This document shows, one piece after another, positions 8,026 through 15,173 of a DNA stretch of 18,165 nt (its first letter is position 1; each line of letters opens with the position of its first letter). The DNA is from an uncultured Methanobrevibacter sp. (GTDB taxonomy: Archaea > Methanobacteriota > Methanobacteria > Methanobacteriales > Methanobacteriaceae). Location: positions 1-18,165 of the forward strand of contig CACZNW010000106.1 in the NCBI GenBank assembly GCA_902782595.1, written 5' to 3'. A program made the position numbers and the translations under genes. Under the pieces are notes generated by a model. That model searched no databases. It saw only the letters and a program-made list of their open reading frames with translations, and was not told where the DNA came from.

Positions 8026-8700
8026 ATGACTAATCTAGAAACAAACAAAAAATACTGTGAAATTATCGAAAGTAAAATTAAACTTGATGCAAAACCGGTT
8101 GCAATGAAATTAATTAAAACTGAAGATGACCTTCCTGAAGGATATGATTTGATTGATGAAAAAATCAGACACTGTGAAATGGTAAGAAAAGCTTCTTTAG
8201 GAAACAAATTCTATTCTACCATCGACGAACAACTGTGTCTGGGTGGAGCCGGAGCCGTTGGACTTAGAGACATGCCTGAAAAATTGGCAAATGGTGAAAA
8301 ATACTTTTCATTGGGCAGATTCCAGGATTTGGAAACCGCTAAAAAACTTACATCCAAACTTTCAATTGTCAAGGATATCCACTGGGGAATGGTTTACTCA
8401 CCTCTGGATGAAGCGGACTTTGAGGCTGATGTTATCCAGATTATTACCGAACCTGTCGGAGGAATGAAACTTGCACAAAGCATTGTCTATAAAACAGGTG
8501 AGAAAATCACTCCGTCATTTGCAGGCATTCAATCATTGTGCGGTGATGCATTTGCAAACCCTTATCTGGCAGACGGAGTTAATTTCACTTTAGGCTGTGA
8601 CGGTTCAAGAAAAGCGGCTGACATTAAAGATAATGAAATGACCGTCGGCATCAGTAAAGCTAAAATCGAAGAAGTTATTTCAGGTCTTGAATCAATCTAG
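8026..8700 (+). CDS. DUF169 family protein
   Basis: A 224-residue soluble protein resembling the DUF169 (COG2043) family common in methanogens and other anaerobes, whose function is not established. Typical features are the opening with DAKPVAMKLI (21-30), the RHCEMVRKA stretch around C50, C71 in a CLGGAGAVGL segment, the AGIQSLCGDAFANPY stretch around C172, and a C-terminal GCDGSRKA around C191. The four spread cysteines, each in a well-formed motif, could bind a metal or an iron-sulfur centre; that is inference. There is no signal peptide or membrane segment. It starts 30 bases after the nuclease gene and probably shares its transcript, although nothing in its sequence suggests DNA repair. 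Its end overlaps the convergent nucleotidyltransferase gene by nine bases. Confidence 0.85.
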   Translation: MTNLETNKKYCEIIESKIKLDAKPVAMKLIKTEDDLPEGYDLIDEKIRHCEMVRKASLGNKFYSTIDEQLCLGGAGAVGLRDMPEKLANGEKYFSLGRFQDLETAKKLTSKLSIVKDIHWGMVYSPLDEADFEADVIQIITEPVGGMKLAQSIVYKTGEKITPSFAGIQSLCGDAFANPYLADGVNFTLGCDGSRKAADIKDNEMTVGISKAKIEEVISGLESI

Positions 8701-9345
8701 GAGTTTTATATAATCATTGTAATGATTTATATTCAACAACTCTTTTTCATTTTTTTCTTTTATTCCATAAAAATCATATCCGTCATCAAATATTTTTCTC
8801 AGAATCGGATTTAAGTTATCGTTTTCATTTTCCAGATATTTCATCAAGTTTTTGCGGGGTGCTGCAAATGGCATTCCAAGACCTTCAGCTGTATCCAACA
8901 GACCTGTTTTTCTTCTTCTCAAGACAGATATTGTTTTATATGGGTCTGGAGCGTTTTGTAAAACTTCTATTAATTTAGCAAATGTTTCAGCAGATACCGT
9001 CGGCTGGTCTGCAGTAATGCACAGTGCAAAATCAGAAGTGATATTTGACAAACCATTGTATAATGATACCGACAAACCTACATCAACAGGATTATTTTCA
9101 ATGAATTTAACATCATCTTTATAATTATCATAGATAACTTCCTTTATATCAGCACTATAATGTCCAAGTACCACAATACACTCATCTATATTTAAGGATA
9201 ATGCATTGTCAATAGTTGTCTCTATAACAGTTTTATTGTTGAACGGCAAAATCAGTTTATTTGTTAATTCGATTCCACGTGAAATCTGGTCCCGTCTCAT
9301 CCGGGAATTCTTTCCGGCGGCGGTGATAACTGTTGAAATAGACAT
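8692..9345 (-). CDS. MobA/MocA-like nucleotidyltransferase
   Basis: A 217-residue cytosolic protein with the NTP-transferase Rossmann fold: ITAAGKNSRM (7-16) for nucleotide phosphates, K30 in the NKLILPF segment, GLSVSL (90-95) resembling the loop of molybdenum-cofactor cytidylyltransferases, TADQP with D113 for metal, and LLNINHYNDY near the end, like the family's INTPEDY tail. It transfers a nucleotidyl group to a phosphorylated acceptor. The acceptor may be molybdopterin or a cell-wall precursor, and sequence alone does not decide. An in-frame ATG at 9426 would add 27 residues that overlap the upstream gene and lie outside the fold, so I start at 9345, where the family motif begins. No Shine-Dalgarno site precedes this ATG. 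The gene lies 25 bases after the VanW-like gene and may be translated from the same transcript. Confidence 0.82.
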   Translation of the reverse strand: MSISTVITAAGKNSRMRRDQISRGIELTNKLILPFNNKTVIETTIDNALSLNIDECIVVLGHYSADIKEVIYDNYKDDVKFIENNPVDVGLSVSLYNGLSNITSDFALCITADQPTVSAETFAKLIEVLQNAPDPYKTISVLRRRKTGLLDTAEGLGMPFAAPRKNLMKYLENENDNLNPILRKIFDDGYDFYGIKEKNEKELLNINHYNDYIKLLD

Positions 9346-9370
9346 GAAAAAAAGAGTTGATATAATGCCA

Positions 9371-10552
9371 TTAGTTTGGCATATATCTTGTAACTTTACA
9401 GTAAATACCCATGCCGGTACCTTCACCTTCAGTCCACATATTGAGCTTTACCGGATAATCATGGTTATTGGTTACAGTAATATCCTGTGCAGGATTATAA
9501 CCGAACATTACTGCATTTTCATCCCAGCTCATACCAATAGGCAAATCAAATCCTTCTGCAGTAACCGCAGCCCTTAATGCTCTAGCTGACGGACATACGC
9601 CGTGTGCTGCACTTCCACCCGGTGCTGAAGCATCATTGGCAGATTCAAAGTAAACATAATCTTTACCGCTTGATGTTGAATTAGGAGGAATGACAGTTCC
9701 ATTCCATGCTTCAACAAACTGGTTTGCATTAACTTCCCTTATGGAATCTCCATATTCGGGGTGAGAACCTAACTCAGTACCATAAGATTCTCCTTCCTGT
9801 TCTGTATAATTACCCGCATACAATAGAATTGGAGATCCTGTCGGATATTCTGAAGCATAGTCTACAACATCCTGACCGAATATTTTAGGAACATCAGATG
9901 AGCTAATATTATTTCTTCCATCGGAAAAACCAACCATTCCTTTTTCTAATGTAAATGTAGAACCAACTTCTGCATCATAATTATACCAACTTGCAATTGT
10001 AGAAGCATTATAATACTCACTGGTATAATTCAAATTCTTGATTTGATCAACAGGTATGGATTGGATTTTTTTACCGTCTTCATACAAATCAACACCAGAT
10101 TCTGTTTTTTCCAGCCATTTATAAGGAGCACTGTAAGCCCATACATAATGGTCAGGTTCTTTTACAACTAACTTGTCTCCGGCATAAGTTAAAAACCCGG
10201 GTCCGTCAACATCGTGAACGACACCATAAGAATCAATACCCTCACCGGTAACAGTTGAAAAATCAAATGGCACAATACCTGTTGAGAAAGCCATTAAAAT
10301 ACCCTGTAAATCAAAAGCCATAAGCTGATGTGAGATAAATCCTAAATTTGAAACCAAAGGAACTTCAATAGGTTCTGTTGTACCTACAATTGATTGATTT
10401 TCAAACATTGATTGACCGATGGGGAGATTATATTCTTTTGTTACTGATTCAGCAGTATATTGGGTGGTAGAACCAAATACCGCTAAAAATGCGCATAACG
10501 CAATTAATACTATAAGAATAGTAATTGAAATTTTTCTCCAACCTTTACTCAT
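9371..10552 (-). CDS. Membrane-anchored VanW-like surface protein
   Basis: A 393-residue predicted exported protein. After a short basic N terminus (KGWRK) there is one hydrophobic helix at about 8-27, acting as signal anchor or signal peptide, then a long hydrophilic extracellular part. The last 80 residues (AHGVCPSARALRAA, DLPIG, YNPAQDITVTNN, DYPVKL) resemble the C-terminal part of VanW-like proteins, a family linked to cell-wall modification in bacteria but of unproven activity. The match is by eye and moderate. Seven N-glycosylation sequons (N52, N175, N182, N215, N248, N284, N291) fit an archaeal surface protein. A short motif, LPIGxSxxEN, occurs at 43-52 and again at 337-346. The ATG has an AGGTG site six bases upstream. 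It lies 69 bases after the Mur ligase gene, suggesting an envelope role. Confidence 0.75.
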   Translation of the reverse strand: MSKGWRKISITILIVLIALCAFLAVFGSTTQYTAESVTKEYNLPIGQSMFENQSIVGTTEPIEVPLVSNLGFISHQLMAFDLQGILMAFSTGIVPFDFSTVTGEGIDSYGVVHDVDGPGFLTYAGDKLVVKEPDHYVWAYSAPYKWLEKTESGVDLYEDGKKIQSIPVDQIKNLNYTSEYYNASTIASWYNYDAEVGSTFTLEKGMVGFSDGRNNISSSDVPKIFGQDVVDYASEYPTGSPILLYAGNYTEQEGESYGTELGSHPEYGDSIREVNANQFVEAWNGTVIPPNSTSSGKDYVYFESANDASAPGGSAAHGVCPSARALRAAVTAEGFDLPIGMSWDENAVMFGYNPAQDITVTNNHDYPVKLNMWTEGEGTGMGIYCKVTRYMPN

Positions 10553-10558
10553 TTAATA

Positions 10559-10563
10559 CACCT
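10559..10563 (-). promoter_or_regulatory. Ribosome binding site of the VanW-like gene
   Basis: The minus strand reads AGGTG six bases before the ATG at 10552. The 69-base gap to the Mur ligase gene holds two T5 runs just after the ligase stop and a TTATATTTAA stretch, so partial termination and a weak internal promoter are both possible. Confidence 0.6.
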
Positions 10564-10621
10564 AATAAACTATACAATAATTAAATATAATGAATCTATT
10601 ATAAAAAGGTTATTGAAAAAC

Positions 10622-11902
10622 TTATAATTTTTCAGAAATTTGTTTAATCCTATCTTGAATTTCAATAATTATCTCTTGACCGTTTCCACCAATGAAAATT
10701 GCATCTTCATGAGAATATTCAGCAACCAGCTCAATAATTTGGTCAAGTGTATTGACTGTGATAATGTTGCCCATATAACCTAAGGAATTGAGCCTGTAGA
10801 TTGCAATGTCCAAAGTGTCGTCAAGACCCGGAAACAGCACAATAACTTCCGGATTGTATTTGGCTGCAACATCCAGTATCTCCAGTCTGTGAGTTTCATT
10901 GCGCCTCGGAGTACCTATAAACAATGCATAAAAGTCATTTTCTGTCAATACAGAAGCTAAAGCATCGGAATTATCAGTTTTTCCAATGTAGACTTTAGCA
11001 TCGTTGATTTTATAAACGTCCATTCTGCCTTCAACTGCCTTGAAATTTGACAGAGATGAGAAAATTACATCCTTAGGCACCTTAAGCTCACGTGCAATTG
11101 CAGTGGCAAGGCCTGCATTAAGCAGATTAAATTTACCAACAAGTTTCAATTCATCCTGATAAGCAAAATAAGGAATTGTATGATTAGCAGCCTCTTTAAA
11201 ATCAGAGTTGAAATCCTGATTGAATGCAGTGAAAATTGTCTTGTTCTTGAAAAATCTGACGAGTGAATTTTTATAATTTGCAACAGTTTTGTGGACATCC
11301 ATGTGGTCATTGCCCATGTTGGTTAAACCAACCATATCAAAGTCAAAACAGTAATCGGCAAAGTCCAGAGTCATGTCACATACCTCAACAAGCAGAACAT
11401 CATAATCTCCCTCTTCTGCTTCAAGGATCAAATCATAATAGCCTGAAAATCCTCCACCACCGTTTCCACCGACTAAAACCTTTCTGCCAGCATCTTCGAG
11501 AATATTTTTAAGCATGTGAACTGTAGTTGTCTTTCCGTTGGTTCCGGTTATTCCAATAGTAAAAATGCCCTTATGCCTGTCTAGAACATCACTTAACAGC
11601 TGTCCCTTTTCCAGGAGCTTTTCGGCAAAAGATCCTCCATACATACTGGGACTGAATGCAATGGCATCACATTCCTCAATGGCATATGAGTTTGTAAAAC
11701 CCAAATCAACGGTTATATTTTCCCCAACAATGGAAACCGTCTGTTTTTCATCTATCCTATTCATCGCCAGTATAGGCAAATCCAAACCGGACAAATCAAC
11801 ATCAATATTTAAATCAGTGGCATAAACTTCCCAACCATGTTTTAAAAGTGAATTCACTGCTTTTTTACCTTCTACACCCAATCCAATTACTGCTGCTCTC
11901 AT
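10622..11902 (-). CDS. MurD-like Mur ligase family protein (probable pseudomurein peptide ligase)
   Basis: A 426-residue ATP-dependent ligase of the Mur family, which forms amide bonds between amino acids and a nucleotide-linked or lipid precursor. The N-terminal Rossmann domain (AVIGLGVEGKKA) resembles MurD. The central ATPase has the P-loop GTNGKTT (120-126, K124), VEVCD (172-176) and NMGNDHMDVH (195-204). The third domain opens with EGRMD (291-295) and has GKTDNSDAL (307-315), closer to the MurD SKATN motif than to the DYAHNPD of MurC/E/F. The usual GxHN motif reads GKFN (256-259), with His replaced by Phe. Methanobacteriales use Mur ligase relatives to build the pseudomurein peptide, so that role is inferred. 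An AGGA site precedes the start by about ten bases. The gene is divergent from the TIR-like gene. Confidence 0.85.
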   Translation of the reverse strand: MRAAVIGLGVEGKKAVNSLLKHGWEVYATDLNIDVDLSGLDLPILAMNRIDEKQTVSIVGENITVDLGFTNSYAIEECDAIAFSPSMYGGSFAEKLLEKGQLLSDVLDRHKGIFTIGITGTNGKTTTVHMLKNILEDAGRKVLVGGNGGGGFSGYYDLILEAEEGDYDVLLVEVCDMTLDFADYCFDFDMVGLTNMGNDHMDVHKTVANYKNSLVRFFKNKTIFTAFNQDFNSDFKEAANHTIPYFAYQDELKLVGKFNLLNAGLATAIARELKVPKDVIFSSLSNFKAVEGRMDVYKINDAKVYIGKTDNSDALASVLTENDFYALFIGTPRRNETHRLEILDVAAKYNPEVIVLFPGLDDTLDIAIYRLNSLGYMGNIITVNTLDQIIELVAEYSHEDAIFIGGNGQEIIIEIQDRIKQISEKL

Positions 11903-11920
11903 AAAAAATAATTCCTAAAT

Positions 11921-11950
11921 AATTCTAATATACTCTTAGATTTTAGAATT
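11921..11950. repeat. Inverted repeat in the Mur ligase/TIR-like divergent promoter region
   Basis: AATTCTAA at 11921-11928 and TTAGAATT at 11943-11950 form an 8-bp perfect inverted repeat with a 14-base spacer, inside the 98-bp region (11903-12000) that must hold both divergent promoters. It could be an operator; in DNA this AT-rich chance is also possible. Confidence 0.4.
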
Positions 11951-11958
11951 AATAAATA

Positions 11959-11967
11959 TTTTTATAC
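11959..11967 (+). promoter_or_regulatory. Possible TATA box of the TIR-like gene
   Basis: TTTTTATAC lies about 35-40 bases before the ATG at 12001. The expected start site would leave a very short leader containing the AGGTGG ribosome site at 11991-11996, four bases before the ATG. Confidence 0.4.
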
Positions 11968-12000
11968 AATAACATTTAATATTTAAAGCAAGGTGGTTAA

Positions 12001-12396
12001 ATGTTTGAAAATGAAAGAGATGATAAAATTTACAATTTAATAATCACTCAGGGTTTTGATAAGAATAATGAGTACGGTCAATTTACTGAAAAATTATACT
12101 CAAAAGTTGATTTCAGATGGAAAGAATCAATATCCGGAGCATATGCCACTGCAGGCGAAGAGTTTTATAATAAAGTTGATAGAATCATTATGCTGGCAGG
12201 GCTTTATCAGGACAATAAAGAATTATTTGAAGAACTATTGGATGCCAGTGCTAAATACAACATACCAATCGTACTTGTAAGACCATACGGTCTTGAAGAA
12301 GTTCCGGAAATACTGGAAGAACATGCAGCAACCATCGTCGGCTGGAATGCCAATTGCATACTTGATTCCATTAAAGATGCACCGGAAACAATGTAA
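12001..12396 (+). CDS. TIR-like domain protein of the DUF1863/MTH538 type
   Basis: A 131-residue single-domain protein with alternating strands and helices: IYNLIITQGF, RIIMLAGLY (61-69), IPIVLVRPYG (88-97) and TIVGWNANCILDSI (111-124). The IVGWN...I ending and the position of E78 after the third strand, in FEELLDA, match the TIR-like DUF1863 family (Thoeris ThsB relatives). The NMR-solved MTH538 of Methanothermobacter, which has a flavodoxin-like fold, belongs there too. In true TIR NADases the equivalent glutamate is catalytic; whether this protein cleaves NAD is unknown. As I recall, MTH538 also lies next to the rad50 (MTH540) and mre11 (MTH541) genes, so the neighbourhood seems conserved. 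There is no effector domain or membrane segment. It is convergent with rad50, 29 bases apart. Ribosome site AGGTGG (11991-11996) confirms the start. Confidence 0.85.
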   Translation: MFENERDDKIYNLIITQGFDKNNEYGQFTEKLYSKVDFRWKESISGAYATAGEEFYNKVDRIIMLAGLYQDNKELFEELLDASAKYNIPIVLVRPYGLEEVPEILEEHAATIVGWNANCILDSIKDAPETM

Positions 12397-12410
12397 AAAA
12401 AAAATAGATG

Positions 12411-12437
12411 GTAATAATGTGAATTCTACATTATTAC
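12411..12437 (-). terminator. Hairpin terminator of rad50, overlapping its stop codon
   Basis: GTAATAATGT (12411-12420) and ACATTATTAC (12428-12437) form a perfect 10-bp stem with a 7-base loop. On the minus strand the stem is followed, after six bases, by ten T (12395-12404), as in an intrinsic terminator. The stem includes the last codons and part of the stop codon of rad50. It may also act as a 3' boundary for the convergent TIR-like gene, though no T run follows it on the + strand. Confidence 0.75.
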
Positions 12438-15173
12438 TCTTGAAATACCATTATCCTTTTCAACCTTAATCAGATTATCCGCAGCGTTTTCAAGCTGAGC
12501 TTCATGAGTTACAATAATCATTTGAGGCAATTTAGACATTTCTTTTAACAGATTGATTAGTTCATGTCTTCTTGAAGCATCCAAATGAACTGTAGGTTCA
12601 TCCAGGAGGATGGTATCCAGTTCACCATTGGCCATTGCCTGAGTAATACCTAATCTTAAGGCAAGTGCAATAGCGATTTTTTCACCTCCACTGACCATAC
12701 TTATTGATGATTCACCTTCAGGACCGTAAACGGTCACATCATAATCCTCATCAATGGTTAAATCAGAGTAGTTGAAATTAAATTCCTTGAAGAAATCCTT
12801 GGTATACTTTTGAATTGCAGGTCTTGAAATATTTCTCAAATCCTTTTGAATTCCTCCTCTACTGTAGAGTTCCCTGATATGCTTAAGCAAACTTATATAT
12901 TCATTTACATTGTCATATTCACTACGGAATTCCTCAGCTTTTTGGATTTTCTCCCTTAAATCCTGAATAACTGCAATGGACTCTTTCAGCCTGCCTTTAA
13001 TCTCAAACAGTTCTTCATTGAAAGTGTTTTTCCTTCGCTCATAACGCTCATGATTATACAGAATCTGCTCATACTTTTCTTCATCATACAATGATGCATC
13101 AATCTTATTTTTAGTAATATCAATCTGATTGATTGAAACACCAATATCCTCTTTAATTGAATCCAATTGAGCCATGTATGCCTTTTTATTTTGAACAAAA
13201 CCTTTAAGCTGATTAAACTCTTCATTTTTTTGTTTCAAATCCTCGATACGGTTTTTAAGTTCAGAAGCACTTATATCTCCGCTTAAGTGAGGATCCTGGT
13301 CTATTGCCAGTTTAATATTGGTGACATGATTATCAATCTCATTTCTGATTTGCTTTAATTTATATTGTGCTTCGGTTTCACTGCCTAAAACATCCAATGC
13401 TCCTTTAGACTGAATATATAAATCATGGTCTTCCTTAAATGATTCACGTTCAGTTTTTTTATTGGCAATTACCAATATAAGCTCACCAAGCTTGTTACTG
13501 ACATATTCCTTAGATTCCAGTTCTTCATCCATCTTATTTAAGCGAATCAATTCATTCTGCAGATGCTCAAATTTCTGCTTGTATTCAACAATATCTTTAG
13601 ATAAAGTTAAAAGTTTTTTATGCTTTTCCTCAAAGCTCTTTTTGTTTTTAGTAAGTAACCTGACGGATTCCTCATTTTCATCAATCAGTTTATTATTTTC
13701 ACTGATTTCATTTCTATAATGATCGGACAATTCCTTTTTCTTATAGGAACTGATATCGGATTGACAAACAGGACATTTATTGTCAATACCCTCCAAGTCA
13801 TTTAAAGGTTTTTCACAAGCCCTGATATTTTGCCGGTATACGACAATCTCTTCATTTTTAGTTACAATATCATTACTCAAATCATTAATTTTAGTTGCAG
13901 TTTCATCAATGAAATCATTGGTGGCCTTTTCCAGATGATTAAAATCATCAATTCCCGCCAGAGTATCCTGGTCCAGACCATAATCCTGCAGTCTATCCTT
14001 GGCTCTTGAGAAAAAGTTTTCAATGCTGTTTCTTTCTTCTTCAATATTTTTAAGCAATTCCTTTTTATCCTTCTCAAGCTTAGCCATTGTGGCAAGTTCT
14101 TTTTCAAAATTGTTCTTCTGATTATTTAACTTATTAATATCTTCATCAGAAGCAAGATAATTATTATAACCTTCTTTTTTACTTGAAACAATCTCTTTCT
14201 GCTCGGAAATGGAATTCAATTTATCCTCAATCTCATTTTCCTCTTGTTTTAACTTTTGAATGCTTGTAACGGACTTTTCAAAGTCAAGGTAAACATCCAG
14301 TTTGGAAACATATTTCTCCAATCGAGTTATTTCATCTTCAGCTTCACGAATATTGTCCAGACTTTCCTGAACCTTGTGCTTTTCATCTTCAAGTTTGGCC
14401 AATGTTTTTTCCTCGTTTTCAAGATTATTGGATTGAGTCTCATAGATTTCCTTTTCTCTTTCCATATTCCTTTTGCTTTCAGAAATATCCTTGATTAAAT
14501 CATCAACTTCGCCAATCTGCTCTTCGAGTTCATAACCTCTTTGTCTTAAGGTTTCAACTTCATCCTTTTTCTTTTGATAATTTTCCATCAGTTCCTGGGA
14601 ATTGTACAATTTACCCTGAAGTTCTGAAAGCTTGTTTTCATAATCATTGATAAAAGGAAGCAAGTTTTTCCATGCCTTTTCCAGAGAATCTATGCCCAAT
14701 AATTTTGCGATTAACTGTTTTTTCTCGGATGGAGTCTTGTCCACCAGCTCGGCAATTTCTCCCTGTCTGATGTAAATGGCATTGAGGAACAAATCTGAAT
14801 CAATGTCTAAAATCTGCCTGATTTCAGCTGCAACTTCCCTGTCTCCTGTGCAGACATGAACATAACCTCCCTGTGATGATGTTCTTTTAAACAGAGAAGA
14901 TTTGAGAGATGATTTTTTCTCACGAACTATTTTATAATCTCTGTTATTGGAAGTGAACTCCAGCTCAACTGACATGGACCCTGCATTGTTTCTAACCAGG
15001 TCATCAATTTTTTTAGCTGTGTGCTGTTTGAACAATGCAAAACTGATTGCCTCTAAAATTGTTGATTTTCCCGCACCGTTTTCTCCTACAATAACACTGA
15101 TTCCCCTATCAAACGGGATTACTGTATGCTGATGAGATTTAAAATTGTTTAATTTTAATCTTGTGAAAATCAT
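12426..15173 (-). CDS. rad50: DNA double-strand break repair ATPase Rad50
   Basis: A 915-residue SMC-like ATPase that, with Mre11, binds, tethers and opens DNA ends for resection. The Walker A GENGAGKST is at 30-38. A very long coiled coil rich in K, E, L and Q is interrupted by the zinc hook CPVC (C467, C470), which joins two Rad50 arms. The C-terminal half-site has the ABC signature VSGGEKIAIALALRL (about 825-840), Walker B with ILLDEPT (about 853-859) and the D-loop HLDASRR. Size and layout are those of archaeal Rad50. The ATG overlaps the mre11 stop codon by four bases (ATGA), and a GGGGGAT ribosome site within mre11 supports translational coupling. The gene ends in a hairpin with a T10 run. 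Confidence 0.98.
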   Translation of the reverse strand: MIFTRLKLNNFKSHQHTVIPFDRGISVIVGENGAGKSTILEAISFALFKQHTAKKIDDLVRNNAGSMSVELEFTSNNRDYKIVREKKSSLKSSLFKRTSSQGGYVHVCTGDREVAAEIRQILDIDSDLFLNAIYIRQGEIAELVDKTPSEKKQLIAKLLGIDSLEKAWKNLLPFINDYENKLSELQGKLYNSQELMENYQKKKDEVETLRQRGYELEEQIGEVDDLIKDISESKRNMEREKEIYETQSNNLENEEKTLAKLEDEKHKVQESLDNIREAEDEITRLEKYVSKLDVYLDFEKSVTSIQKLKQEENEIEDKLNSISEQKEIVSSKKEGYNNYLASDEDINKLNNQKNNFEKELATMAKLEKDKKELLKNIEEERNSIENFFSRAKDRLQDYGLDQDTLAGIDDFNHLEKATNDFIDETATKINDLSNDIVTKNEEIVVYRQNIRACEKPLNDLEGIDNKCPVCQSDISSYKKKELSDHYRNEISENNKLIDENEESVRLLTKNKKSFEEKHKKLLTLSKDIVEYKQKFEHLQNELIRLNKMDEELESKEYVSNKLGELILVIANKKTERESFKEDHDLYIQSKGALDVLGSETEAQYKLKQIRNEIDNHVTNIKLAIDQDPHLSGDISASELKNRIEDLKQKNEEFNQLKGFVQNKKAYMAQLDSIKEDIGVSINQIDITKNKIDASLYDEEKYEQILYNHERYERRKNTFNEELFEIKGRLKESIAVIQDLREKIQKAEEFRSEYDNVNEYISLLKHIRELYSRGGIQKDLRNISRPAIQKYTKDFFKEFNFNYSDLTIDEDYDVTVYGPEGESSISMVSGGEKIAIALALRLGITQAMANGELDTILLDEPTVHLDASRRHELINLLKEMSKLPQMIIVTHEAQLENAADNLIKVEKDNGISRVIM

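Noticed and set aside
6584..8207. Antisense open frames opposite the ends of the helicase and nuclease genes (6584-6892, 7887-8207)
   Set aside because: Both are opposite well-conserved coding sequence and show no family features.
9346..9426. 27-residue N-terminal extension of the nucleotidyltransferase from the ATG at 9426
   Set aside because: It overlaps the end of the VanW-like gene, and the conserved fold begins right after the internal ATG at 9345.
13462..14498. Hydrophobic S/L/F-rich open frames antisense to the rad50 coiled coil
   Set aside because: The complement of coiled-coil codons rich in K, E and N produces such membrane-like translations without being genes.
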